Shown here piece by piece: positions 12,037 through 22,726 of a stretch of DNA of 64,000 bases; positions within the stretch are counted from its first letter, which is position 1, and every line of letters starts with the position of its first letter. The stretch lies in NCBI RefSeq assembly GCF_014898815.1, contig NW_026515482.1, forward strand, positions 1,736,001-1,800,000. Direction: 5' to 3'. The translations under genes were made by a program, and so were the position numbers. The DNA is from Panonychus citri. Taxonomy: Eukaryota; Arthropoda; Arachnida; Trombidiformes; Tetranychidae. The notes under the pieces were generated by a model. It made no database searches. It was given only the letters and a program-made list of their open reading frames with translations, and was not told the DNA's origin.

Positions 12037-13506
12037 TTAAGCAACATCCGTTTTTTCAACTTCTTTTGCTTGATGATCATTTGTACAGATTTTCTTGGTA
12101 CCTCCATTGGATGAAGAGTTTGAATCACCATTGTCAACATGTTTACGTTTAACCAAATGACTGATATTGTTAATTGGTTTGGGTTCGTTTGATTTAAGTT
12201 TAGCTGCTCTATCGGCGTCTTCTTTATCCGAACAGGCCATTTTAACGACATCCTTGATTGTTGCCATCATCTGATCAGCTCTATCCTCTATTCGGGAAAC
12301 CATTTCAGGGAGTAAATCTTCCAATTCTCTGATTTCATCTTTAATTGTGGATAAAATTTCCTCATTTTTGGTCTCATCGGTTGTAAGGGAAATCTTTTTG
12401 TTCTCAATTCGTTTTTTAATCACATCGATTGCCTTTTGGAAGCATTCATTGGCTGATTCAACTTGAGATATGAATGAGTGAGCATTTCCAATATGATAAT
12501 GTGTCTCAGCGATAAGTCTATCATCCTCTGGAAGAGATTGTTGCCTCAAAGTTAAACATTCAGTTAATAACTCAATTGCTAATTCATTGTTTTCCCATTC
12601 GGTGGCAATTTCACCCAATTTCTGTAAAGTTTCAGCTAATTTGTATTTAAAATCTTCACCATTGTTAACTTGACGAGTGAAAATTTCCTTAGCAATTGAT
12701 AAAACTTCCCAAGCTATTTCAGTATTTGTTGGTTCGTCATCATCATCAGATCTTTTGATACCTGTTGATGTACTTGGCTCTTCAAGATCATTGGAAGGTC
12801 CAGCAGAAGAAGAACCGCCAGCCATTGGTTCATCGACAGAATTTTTGTAATATCTTCTTTATCTTCTTCTTTTTTAGCATCACCATTGGTTTTGACTTTT
12901 TCTTCTGCAGCATGTTCTTCTTTACCATTCATTTCAACGTCCTTAGATTCTGTGGATTCTGCATTTACCTCTACATCAGGTTTTTCACCTTCTTTCTCTT
13001 GTTCTTGGTCTGAGACAGCCAAATCTTCCTCAGCATCAGTCTTTTTACCTTCATCATCGGTTTTTCCTTCATTTGCCTCACCATCTTCCCCTTCTTCTCC
13101 TTCTCCCTCCTCTTCTCCTTCCTCTTCATCACCCTCTTCGTCTTCATCTTCTGAACCGGAAGGGTCATTTACTGTAATTTCAGAAAAAAGACAAAAAAAA
13201 AGACAATTACAAAAAGTGAAAATTAAAAGAGAGAAAACCAGTGAGATTTATCACCCGGTATAACTTACTTTTAGCATTAACAAGGCCTTCTTGAGCTCCG
13301 GTTTCTTGTCTTGCCAATTCCAACAGAGCAATACCATAATTAAGATAAGCATCACCACACTGGTCTGAACATTTACCATATTTAGTGTCCAACAATTGAC
13401 AGACCTTTTCAAAGCTCTGAACAGCCGAGTAATAATCTCTAATGAGAAGATGCCTTTTACCTTGGATCATTTGGTTAACAGCTTCTTGGTCACTATTTTC
13501 AGCCAT
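12037..13506 (-). CDS. NASP: NASP-like histone H3/H1 chaperone (SHNi-TPR), with apparent one-base frameshift
   Basis: NASP binds H3-H4 and linker histones and shields soluble histones. Exon 1 is 13506-13269 (start MAENSDQEAVNQ; an upstream in-frame ATG-less extension reaches 13524) and carries the first TPR (GKRHLLIRDYYSAVQSFEKV). Exon 2, 13171-12037, starts with a long acidic insert (GDEEEGEEEGEGEE), then TPRs (ETLQKLGEIATEWENNELAIELL and ETHYHIGNAHSFISQVESANECF) and a Lys-rich tail with a KRKH nuclear signal. TPR1-acidic-TPR2-4 is the NASP arrangement. The reading frame changes by one base at about 12842-12846, a run of five T: upstream residues end EEDKEDITK, downstream ones resume as PMAGGSSSAG. 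Every other phase agrees, so this is either an assembly indel or a real break. Confidence 0.88.
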
Positions 13507-14245
13507 TTTTCTATTACAATTCAATTAACAACGAGCAAAATTAAAACAATTTAAGACAAAGGAAGAAAAGGAATTAACTATTGAAGAATAAAAAACAGTT
13601 AAATATAAAAAAAGAAAATTAAATTGTAATCAACAATTGTAATAAATGAAATGAAATAAAGAAAACACCAAATGTTGAATCACAGACAATGGAAAAGAAA
13701 GAAGACAAACATAGACAGAGAAATAGAAAGAGAAAAGAAAAGTAGACAGAGAGTCTTGAGAATAAATTTTCTCATTTCGCCCGGGAAACCAAAAAGAAGA
13801 ATCTTTTTCCACTTGATCTTATATTCTCATTGGTTATTCCAACAATTAACAGTTAATTTGATTTTTTTTTCTTCCTTTTTTCAGTTAACCTTCAAATCAA
13901 CTGATTGATTTCAACAATTGTCACAATTTAAGATTCAAATTGTACCAACAATTTTCAACTTTCATCACCAGCAAAGAGTAACAACTTTTACTTTGTGTTT
14001 ATTTTCACCAATTAAGTTATTGGAATTAATTTCATTTAATTGTTAATTTTCAACTTTCTTTTTAACAGTTTTGGTCTTTTTTTTATGATTATGGAATTGG
14101 ATTATAGTTTATTTTAATCGTCTACAGTTGATACTTTGTTGCTATGCTGATTTTGTAGCCACGGGGAATCAATAGATTGTCCTTGGTATTGGATCGATGT
14201 GTTTGGTTTAATTGTGATTTAGATGACCGTCTTTTGATTAGTATT
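13507..14245. other. Intergenic
   Basis: AT-rich stretch between NASP and the F-box-like gene, with short T and A homopolymers. No gene seen; it should include the NASP promoter. Confidence 0.5.
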
Positions 14246-15559
14246 TTAATTGAAAGTTTGGTGAGTTACCTTCTTGATTAGTGGACAATAGGTTTTACAT
14301 AATTGACTGATGTCCGTTTCATTAAAATAACTGGAAACAACATTAAGATATTCAAGAGATGGACAATGTTTCAAGATGACCTCTAAAAGATCAATGTTAA
14401 ATGATCTTCGCTCTGTTTTAATTGTCATGGAGGACAAGTGATACAATGGAATCAAATTTGGTGTTGCTGATCCAAAGCCATCATGGTCGATTAAATTAAT
14501 CTCAAAACGATTTAAATTAGGACAACAATTGAAAACGATTTGTATCAATGCAGTGAAAAAATCTAAAGGCTCAAAGGGTATAATCACCATTCCAGTTGAA
14601 CCAGAATTTGTAGATTCGGTTGCAGTTAAACTTGAACAATAATGGAAGCTTTTCAAAGAATATCCTTTAACTAACATGAAAGATTGTAAATTTTCCAACG
14701 AATAGTGTGTTCCATGTAAACGTAAGGTGGACAATTTATCGGACTGGATCATAGTTAAATCTATTTTATAATTTTCAAAATTTCGACTCAATTTAATACA
14801 ACCCAAGTCAAGAAATTTAAGATTAACACATCGCCTGACAATGGACGAAGACATTTTAACATTTGACCAGCCATGAAGGGTCAGTTTTTCCAAGTTAATC
14901 AGATGAGCCGGTAATCTGTTGGTATTGAAACAAATTCTATCACAAGCAGTTGACCTGAATTCTTTGAGTTTGGGACAATTAATCAAGATTTGATCAAATG
15001 GAAGTCGAACTCGTTTTTCATTACGAGAAAAAGGTCTCATCTCTGATGGGTAATAAACATCTTTCCGTTCCCGAATCGATTGGTGATTTAATCTCAACGA
15101 TTTTCCAGAAATTCCATAGAATCGATGACAGACTAAATTGTGGAAATCAACAACACAAAGAAAGGACAATTATTATAATATCAGAGGAATATAAAGAAAA
15201 TTAAAAAGGAAAAAGATGACAATTAGAAATTGATTGTTACTCTAACCTCTTTTAAGTCTTATCTTTTCTCGGATATTGTTAATATAAGAGAAAATATTTA
15301 AAAGTGAATAATCATCTAAATCAGTGATCAATTTGACAGAATTTAATCTGGACCATGAGAATAACGGTGGCAATTTAATTTGTGATGTTGGTTTAATTGT
15401 TTCCGGTTCAATATCATCACCGCTTGGATTTAAATTAACTGAACAATCAGTAAAATGTGACGGATGGAAATTTTCTTGATCCAGTGAATTCAATTGTGAT
15501 AATTCAGTGCCAGTCGAAACAATAACCGTTTCATTAAAACTCTCAGGTATCATAAACAT
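14246..15559 (-). CDS. F-box-like leucine-rich-repeat protein
   Basis: Two exons, 15559-15247 and 15132-14246, give 399 residues. After an unstructured N-terminus comes a short F-box-like helix pair (DLDDYSLLNIFSYINN, then IREKIRLKRVCHRFYGIS across the splice), followed by degenerate leucine-rich repeats with the rhythm LxLxxC (CVNLKFLDLGCIKL, INLEKLTLHGW, CPSLEYLNVVSSYF, FNCCPNLNRFEINL). Such proteins usually select substrates for SCF ubiquitin ligases. The particular target cannot be inferred. The end is taken at the first stop; a GTAACT sequence close to it could be a weak donor, so the C-terminus is less sure. Confidence 0.78.
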
Positions 15560-16119
15560 AATTAAATACGGAGAAACAGAATTAAGTCAATCAAGCCAAA
15601 TGATCAAAAACTAAAACGTAAAAACCAAAACAAACAATTAACACTAATCATTATCTGATCGAATCCTTTATAATAACAACAAATTAAGATAATCAAATCA
15701 CCCTCTAATCAAATCGTATCTGTTTAAAATCTTTATTAGTGAAGATAAACAAAAAAAAGTTAATTAATTTCTATCAACAATTAAACTTGTTAAATTGAAG
15801 AAAAAGTTATCGATTGAACGAGAGACTTACCAAAGCGCCATCTTCATTTTACCAAGCGATCTATTAATTGTTAACTAAAAGAGATAAGTTAATGAGGGTG
15901 GAAAAGTTTTCAAGGTGGGAAAAGACAAGAGAGTAGAGAAAATCATAGATTGGGTTTGGTGGTAATAGAATATGTTGATGATTATTGTTTGAGAGAGAAA
16001 ATTATGCAATATCCTTTTCTCTTTCGATTTAGGCTTGGCTCTTATTCGCTTGATAAAAGGCAAACATTTCATCGCATCATCATTGAAGATATGAAATGAT
16101 TGTTGGGTGGAAGATGAAG
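15560..16119. other. Upstream region of the F-box-like gene
   Basis: Non-coding. It contains a GCGCCATCT motif listed separately. On the minus strand a mini-exon is conceivable near 15852-15830 (ATGAAGATGGCGC followed by GTAAGT), but no acceptor with clear phase joins it to the gene. Confidence 0.4.
15835..15849. promoter_or_regulatory. YY1/Pho-like element (GCGCCATCTTCATTT)
   Basis: The reverse complement reads AAATGAAGATGGCGC, which contains the ATGGCG core of YY1/Pho sites. It lies about 280 bp upstream of the F-box-like start. A near-identical 15-mer (one mismatch) occurs 210 bp upstream of INTS13 at 25574, which supports a shared promoter element in this genome. Confidence 0.45.
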
Positions 16120-17370
16120 ATTCTCATCATCCTCAACCCCTTTTTGTTTTTGGTTCATCTCCATCTTCATCTCACTCACTCACTTTTCTCTCTCTCTCTT
16201 TTTCCTCTTTATCTTCTCTGTGACTAAAACGAAAAAGTTTCCTTTCCTCTTCTATCTTAATTCCCTCTCCGCCCTCTTTACTATCCTTTCTCTCTCTCTT
16301 TCATTTTTCTTTCTTTTACATTTTTCCATCTCTCATGATGATGATCATCATCATGATGCCCTCCACCCACTTTTTTCCTCATCATTTCCAGAAACTTTCT
16401 GTTAGATCAACTTTTTCTCTCTCTTTCCTTTTACGATTTACCTCCCTTTCCTTAGATTACAACCACTCTCTTCCCTTCTCCACCCACTCCTCCACCTCCT
16501 CTTCATTCTGTAAGTTATTCCATCATCATTTACTCCTCTCTCCCTTCCACCCATGTTCTGCATCCCACTCCTTCTTGTCTCGATCTTCTTGTTTTTCCTA
16601 TTCCAATTCTACAATTTCGATTCTAGAAAATTACTTTTTCCTTCATCTTCTTCTTCTCCACCATCAAAATCTTCCTCCAAATAATCATTTCCCGTCCAGG
16701 TTTCTCTTTCTCTCTTTCTCTCTTTTTCTCCTTGTCTCTTTTCTCTATCATAACTTTTTCCCTCTTCAATCATTCACAATTCGTTTCTCCTCTTTCTCTT
16801 CACTTTTATCTTCCTCTTACAATCCATTTTCTCTCCCACACCTCCATCACCTCCTTTTTTTCTTCCTCCTACTCTTCCTACTCTTCCTCATCTTCCTTTT
16901 CAATTTTCCTCTTCCCCCTTTCGCCTCCTCCTTCTCATCCTCCTTTTCCATACTCTTATCTTCCTCCCACTTTTATCCTTCTCTATCATTCAACATTTAC
17001 TACACTAGAGTAACATCATCATCATCATCATGTCGTTCTAACCATTCACGACAACATTACCACCTCCATCAACTTCATCTACGAAAAATAAAAAGTTCAG
17101 TCGAACTCCAACTTTCCCTCTCCCTCTCTTCTCTCTCCCTTATCATCTCTCTCTCTCCCTCTCTCTTTCTCTCTCGCTCTCTTTTAATCCACCCAACTAC
17201 ATGTATCTTTTACAATTGTATCTTCTTTCTCTTTTCATCATTTCCACCCACTTATCATCCTCTTCCTTCATTTTCCCTTGACTCGCCTCTCTCATCCTTC
17301 ATCATCTTCACTCTGTTTCTGTTTCAGCTTTTTATCCAAGTTTTTATTTCTCTCTCTCTCCAAAACTGAA
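16120..17370 (+). repeat. 1.2-kb pyrimidine-rich tract
   Basis: The plus strand is almost entirely C and T here (runs of CTCTCT, CTTCCTCC, TCTTCATC). The long open frame of about 344 codons across it is a by-product of the composition: its protein is Ser/Phe/Leu/Pro only and has no domain. The tract ends about 170 bp before the start of the zinc-finger gene, so it may be transcribed as 5' UTR or intron. Confidence 0.7.
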
Positions 17371-17540
17371 AATATCTCCTTCCACTTTCTCATTCTATTA
17401 ATAATTGTGTTGACTTTATATCCAAATTAAACCTTATCTATCCTTAAGAAACAAAATTCTAAATCAAAGTGTTGTAACTCTTAGATCTTTAAAAATTGTT
17501 AACAATCAAAAACCAAAACAAAACCAAAACCAAAAAGAAA

Positions 17541-18626
17541 ATGATTCTAAACGATTTCTACAACCATCATCATCTCCAAACATCAACAAACAAGCAACTT
17601 AATCATCAAAACAAACTATTTGATGGCGATCACAAAAAAAGATACTCATGTGACCAATGTTCATATTCAACTGACCGACGTGACCTTTACCGAAGACACG
17701 AAAATATCCACAAAGATGAGAAACCATTTCGTTGTTACGTTTGCAATAAGATGTTCAATCGAGCCGATCATGTGAAGAAACATTTCCTCAGGATTCATAA
17801 AGGACTCGAATATAATGTTAAATTGATAAAAAGGTCGAATGGTGTTGATTGTTCATCCTCATCACCATCATCATCACTCACAACAACTGAAAACAATCAG
17901 AACAATGATTCTCATTTGAATGGTCATCTAATCTCATCGGATAATGTTATCAATGATTATCCATCAGGAAATTCAACCAACGGATTAAATTGTTTAACCA
18001 ATCTAATGAGTAAACCAGATTATGGATCATTATTAAACTCCTATGGCTCTCAAACTGTTTTTCCTAAATTTAAATCTCTCATTAATCCTCCCACCAATCA
18101 ATCTCATCAACGATCATTATTAACAAACTACAAACCACAATCAACAGAAAAATCATCATTACAATTAAACTTATCGCAGTCTAATCAAAGATCACTGTTA
18201 ACTAAACCTAACCTTTTATCATCGGCTAAATCATTACAATCAATGGAACCAATTGTTACACATCAATCATCACAATCACAACCACAATTAACATCGTCAT
18301 TAATTTCATCATTATCATCCTTGTCTTCATCACCATCCTCCTCATCAACTCACAATACAAACATTGATAGTGACGATGATACAACTATCACTACGATTAA
18401 TAGTAACAATCAAATAATAATAGTAATTTGTGGTAAACAGAATTCTAACCACAAATCGATAATCAATCATATGTTAAATCATAATGACCTTAAACGATCT
18501 CGAAAATATCCTTCTCAATGTCCAAGTCGATCTTCAACTTCATCATTAACTTCGTGTTCGAGTTTAACCCGAAAAGACCGAAGAAAACAAAGTAAACCTA
18601 AACGAGCTTCAATCGAACGAAGTTGA
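17541..18626 (+). CDS. C2H2 zinc-finger protein, single exon
   Basis: 361 residues from ATG 17541. Two adjacent C2H2 fingers lie at about residues 35-57 (YSCDQCSYSTDRRDLYRRHENIH) written as C-x2-C-x12-H-x3-H, and 63-86 (FRCYVCNKMFNRADHVKKHF), joined by the linker KDEKPF that resembles TGEKP. The remainder is Ser/Asn/Gln-rich and probably disordered, with a basic tail (RKDRRKQSKPKR). Two fingers with such a linker suggest sequence-specific DNA binding. I cannot place it in a named family. The upstream residues before the ATG have no methionine, so I chose this start. Confidence 0.85.
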   Translation: MILNDFYNHHHLQTSTNKQLNHQNKLFDGDHKKRYSCDQCSYSTDRRDLYRRHENIHKDEKPFRCYVCNKMFNRADHVKKHFLRIHKGLEYNVKLIKRSNGVDCSSSSPSSSLTTTENNQNNDSHLNGHLISSDNVINDYPSGNSTNGLNCLTNLMSKPDYGSLLNSYGSQTVFPKFKSLINPPTNQSHQRSLLTNYKPQSTEKSSLQLNLSQSNQRSLLTKPNLLSSAKSLQSMEPIVTHQSSQSQPQLTSSLISSLSSLSSSPSSSSTHNTNIDSDDDTTITTINSNNQIIIVICGKQNSNHKSIINHMLNHNDLKRSRKYPSQCPSRSSTSSLTSCSSLTRKDRRKQSKPKRASIERS

Positions 18627-19115
18627 ACTTTGTATTTCCTAAATTCGAAATAAAATAAAATGCAATTACCAAATTATTTCTAATTTCTTCAAATTTCTTC
18701 TTCGTTCTCTCAAAGGCCAGTTGACCTTCTCAAACTATCGGCAACTCTTTTCCCGCTGATTCGTCAACCCAACCAAATATTTCGAACACTTATCAACGCA
18801 TATTAACATGTTCGAAACAAAATTCTATTACTCGATGAACAGTAAAGAAAAACAATAACAACGATTAATCAAAATGTCTCCGATTGTGATTTCATTTAAA
18901 TCGAGAATTAAAAACTCAATCAAACAATTAAAAAGAAAATGAAATACAATCACTTCTCATTTTGATCGAATCCTCAACACCAAATCAGCAAAAATTAAAC
19001 TTGTAGTTGTTTATTATCTTTAAAAGCGAAAAGAAAAACAATTTGATCAATTTTAATTTAATTTCTTTTGACAATTTAACCAATTGCGAAAAGTTTATTT
19101 ATTATTATAGCTAAT
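18627..19115. other. 3' flank of zinc-finger gene up to the LINE
   Basis: Non-coding; AATAAAATAAAATG right after the stop provides a poly(A) signal. The A/T-rich stretch at 19095-19112 (reads TATAATAATAAATAAA on the minus strand) may be the tail of the LINE. Confidence 0.5.
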
Positions 19116-19286
19116 TACAGCAAGTCTCCAAAGACTTTATCATCTTAAAAATGATACTAAGAGTGAGTACAACTCTTTTGGGTGGGTTACAAGTTTGGAT
19201 TGAGAATAAGGTATTAGTAATATTATTAGTGAGTTTCGATTATATGTTTATCGTACAATTAATCAGTTGTTTGGAGACTTGCTGTA
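19116..19286. repeat. 17-bp inverted repeat at the LINE 3' end
   Basis: Arms 19116-19132 (TACAGCAAGTCTCCAAA) and 19270-19286 are perfect reverse complements, 137 bp apart. One arm is inside the end of ORF2 and the other in its 3' UTR, so the transcript could fold the UTR back on the coding end. Confidence 0.75.
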
Positions 19287-22200
19287 TTATTCCTGCGATT
19301 CTTAGATATGTTTCAATGTTATCTGTTGTGATTTTATGATCATTAATATTCCAGTGTTCATTTTGATTTTCAGCTACAATTTGGATCAGTTTGTTACACG
19401 TAAGACAGTTGTGATTTTGTGATGCATAATTATCACAGCATGGAACTCGAGTGATTCTCAGATTGAATTTATTCCATATTTTTATTATTTTCCAATAGGG
19501 AGTTGTTTTGATGAAACCATGTTCGTTTGTGATCTGTTCCTCTGTTGGAAGTTTGCATACCCAAATGTCACCATTTTCCTTCAACCACTGATTATGTTTT
19601 ATTATTATTTGTTCTTTTACATTTTTTCTCCAGTTTTTTGTTGATATCCATAGGATTTTCAGCTCATGTATTTTTATTGGTGTGAATTCGTTTCTACAGG
19701 GTCGACCATATGTCCATTTCCAATTGAATGATAATATTCTTGATAATAATGAGAAAGCGTCTTGAGTGTAATTAGATTTTGAGTTAACTGTAAGATTCAT
19801 TTGCTGAGGTATAATAATTAGGGGAGTGGGAAATTTGTTACGGTAGGAATATACGACCTGAACATAGATTATTAATAATAACGTTTCCCATTGTGATCTT
19901 CTCGTTGTTTTGTAGGCTTCGATGTTGTTATTCACTCCTATTATTATCTCATCTTCTTTGTAGTAATACATAATAGTTTGTTCAAATCGTTGAATTTGGT
20001 AACGCTCTATTATTTTCCTCTTTTCTTTTGTATTCGGTATTAATAATAATTCCGGTGAGTCTATTTTGAAGTCATTTACAATGTCCATTTTCTTTCTCTT
20101 ATGCCATTCTAATGCTAAGAGCCAGTTGTCGATTAGTGGATGAGTGAGACCATAAATAGGTTTGATGTAAGATGATGATATTGATGAGGATTCCAATAAT
20201 GATAATATTTTATCTGTGTTAGCCAATGTTTTTAAGTAATTTTGTTTGTTTTGGATGAACAAGGAGAAACCAATGGCTTTGAGTTTCGGAAAGATGATGT
20301 TTGATATTATTAATCTCTTTACCCGAAATGGTAGACAGATTAGTGTAGCTTTTGTACACTTGAATCGACTCATTATTTCAGCTTCCAGGGTTAGTAGAAA
20401 TTGTTTAACATCAATATCTCGATATGGGTGAAATGATCGATAACCAGTTACCACCATTGATCTAATATTATCTTTTGTATAGATTTTTGTTTTGTTGATG
20501 TTGATTTTTAGGTTAATATTAGCCATTTGAACAATTATCTCATTAATTATCGTCGTAGCGTCTAGTATCGATGGTATCCGAATAATGAGATCGTCTGCAT
20601 AGGAGATGATATTAATATTTCTTGAGGTTAATGTACGAATAATAGCGTCCAGTGCCATTGAAAATAATATTGGTGATGATGCACATCCTTGGGGGACTCC
20701 TTTTGATTCTTCCAATTTGTACCAATATTGATTGTTGTGTCGAACTCGAATAAATCTTTTTGCACAAAAACTTTTTATCAGGTGTGATAATGGTCGATCG
20801 ACTACCAATAGTCTATCTATCAACGAGTCGATATTGACTTCGTCAAACGCTTTTTCCAAATCTAATAATATTATTGTCGTATTTGAAAGTTTCGTATTAA
20901 ATAATAATTCCATTATAAATTGTTCACGAGACGAATTTTTTGTGAAGGCATAATGATGATTAGGTAATAATATTGAATCAGTTAAATCGTGTAATTGATA
21001 TGATATCAAAATATCGATACATTTTAGTAGGTAATTCGGTGCTTTAACCAATCTCACTTGGTTGGTGTCTCTCTTAGGTATGAATCCTCCTCCTAATAAT
21101 CTAAAAGCTGACGGAATGTATGAAATTTCAAAAACTCTCGTAATAATATTTTTAATAATGACTTCGTTGAGTTTGAAGAACTTGATCCATTTCATCTTTG
21201 TGTATCCATCTGCTGAAAGTGATGATTTGAATGAGTCGAGATGTTTTATTAAGTCATACCAGTGTTCGTCGTTAAATTTTCCTTTTTCTAGTTGATAGTC
21301 ATTATCTCCAAATATCGGCTTGTTTGTTGTAAATCCTTGGAGATGTGATTCAATTGAATTTTTGTATTTCGGTGGAATCGGTTGCTTGAGAATGTTATTC
21401 TCATTTGGGTAACATAATATTGATATTATTTTCCAAAATCGAAGTTGTTCAGGTTGATCTTTTTTGTTAATAATTGTTGATGCGATTTTCGTTAATGAAT
21501 ATTTTTTGCGTAGATTGGTTAATTTTTGTCTAAGTGATGGTGAATTATTTCTCTTTATGAGTTTCCTCAATTTTCTAATCGCCCTCGAGGTGGTAGGTTG
21601 TTTGTTATTAATCCATTTACCAATTCTTTCAGGATGTTTTATTATTGATAATCCAGCGGTTACCAGTGGTGTATCTTTGTTAATAATATTAGGAATTGGG
21701 ATCAAGTCCTGGTTAATCTTTTTTACATTGAATTTAAGAATCGGAGTTGGTGGTTGAACATAATTATCTGTTATTAGAATCGTCGTATCCAGAATCAAAT
21801 GATCATTAACATTTACTCTCAAAATTCGTGATTTTAATATTGTTGTTGTTTTCGGTACCAGTATCGCATCAATATAAGTAAAATTTTCGTTTTTTGTGTA
21901 TGTGTAATTTTCTTCCACCGGTGAAAATACAGATTTATAGTAATCAAGAGCCATTGGACAACTTTGATGTTTATTAATCCGTGGTGACCATAGTTCATTT
22001 TCCATATTGAAGTCCGACATTATTATTAATGGTGATTTGATCTGTGATAGTTCACTTTTCAGAAGAGTCCACCTTTTCTCTTGTGATTTTTTATTAACCG
22101 GCATGTAAACGGAAACAAACGAATAGAGTCTTCCAAAATGTTCAATTTCAATTCCAACTGAATTTTTTGTTTTTAATTTTAGATCTTTGACTTTATAATT

Positions 22201-22437
22201 TGATGACACACAGATCGCTGTTTGGCCATTAACGAAAATATTAAGGGTTTCCCATTTCAGATAATTAATATTATATATTTGTTGATTTGTTGAAAGAATG
22301 TCGAATAATTTATCTGATATAAAGGTAGATGGTGTTTCATTTAATGATATTATTATTTTATCATTTTTTAATGAGTTTAGTAACTCTTCTGTTTGGTCTC
22401 TACGTTTACCAGTGTTCCAATGTACTAATTGAAACAT
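19240..22437 (-). CDS. LINE ORF2: APE endonuclease + reverse transcriptase
   Basis: 1065 residues from ATG 22437 (MFQLVHWNTGK). The endonuclease has HWNTG, SLNETP, VYMPVN, SDFNMENELWSP, TYIDAILV and VNDHLILD, in family order. The reverse transcriptase has LLDLEKAFDEVN about residue 525, GVPQGCASSPILF, and the catalytic YADDLIIR about residue 612. The C-terminus has a Cys/His cluster (CCDNYASQNHNCLTC). No RNase H domain is evident. The protein nicks target DNA and primes cDNA synthesis there. The frame is intact. The clade (Jockey, CR1, I) was not resolved. Confidence 0.93.
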   Translation of the reverse strand: MFQLVHWNTGKRRDQTEELLNSLKNDKIIISLNETPSTFISDKLFDILSTNQQIYNINYLKWETLNIFVNGQTAICVSSNYKVKDLKLKTKNSVGIEIEHFGRLYSFVSVYMPVNKKSQEKRWTLLKSELSQIKSPLIIMSDFNMENELWSPRINKHQSCPMALDYYKSVFSPVEENYTYTKNENFTYIDAILVPKTTTILKSRILRVNVNDHLILDTTILITDNYVQPPTPILKFNVKKINQDLIPIPNIINKDTPLVTAGLSIIKHPERIGKWINNKQPTTSRAIRKLRKLIKRNNSPSLRQKLTNLRKKYSLTKIASTIINKKDQPEQLRFWKIISILCYPNENNILKQPIPPKYKNSIESHLQGFTTNKPIFGDNDYQLEKGKFNDEHWYDLIKHLDSFKSSLSADGYTKMKWIKFFKLNEVIIKNIITRVFEISYIPSAFRLLGGGFIPKRDTNQVRLVKAPNYLLKCIDILISYQLHDLTDSILLPNHHYAFTKNSSREQFIMELLFNTKLSNTTIILLDLEKAFDEVNIDSLIDRLLVVDRPLSHLIKSFCAKRFIRVRHNNQYWYKLEESKGVPQGCASSPILFSMALDAIIRTLTSRNINIISYADDLIIRIPSILDATTIINEIIVQMANINLKININKTKIYTKDNIRSMVVTGYRSFHPYRDIDVKQFLLTLEAEIMSRFKCTKATLICLPFRVKRLIISNIIFPKLKAIGFSLFIQNKQNYLKTLANTDKILSLLESSSISSSYIKPIYGLTHPLIDNWLLALEWHKRKKMDIVNDFKIDSPELLLIPNTKEKRKIIERYQIQRFEQTIMYYYKEDEIIIGVNNNIEAYKTTRRSQWETLLLIIYVQVVYSYRNKFPTPLIIIPQQMNLTVNSKSNYTQDAFSLLSRILSFNWKWTYGRPCRNEFTPIKIHELKILWISTKNWRKNVKEQIIIKHNQWLKENGDIWVCKLPTEEQITNEHGFIKTTPYWKIIKIWNKFNLRITRVPCCDNYASQNHNCLTCNKLIQIVAENQNEHWNINDHKITTDNIETYLRIAGIIQQVSKQLINCTINI

Positions 22438-22726
22438 TTTGTGATTAATAAACAAAATTAATAAACAAAATTAATAGTCACTTAGTTAAAATAATTTTAA
22501 GGTTAATAATTTTTGTTCACAAATAGAATAGAATTTGAGTTACTTTTCTATTCGTAATTTATTAATGTTCCCTCAACGTTGCTATGGTAATTATTGTTCT
22601 AAATTTATTAGCGTTATTTTTGAATCGCTTTAATTTTGTTTCGATTGTTTAATTGTTTCAACTTTATTATTATTAATTGATCTTTATTTTTTTTTTTTTT
22701 GAATTTTATAAACTGTTGCTGATAAC

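Noticed and set aside
12841..13171. A cryptic intron explaining the NASP frame change
   Set aside because: I tried GT/AG pairs around the junction and none restored phase without a stop.
16335..17369. 344-codon open frame, plus strand
   Set aside because: Made only of Ser/Phe/Leu/Pro/His from CT-rich DNA; no domain, no codon pattern.
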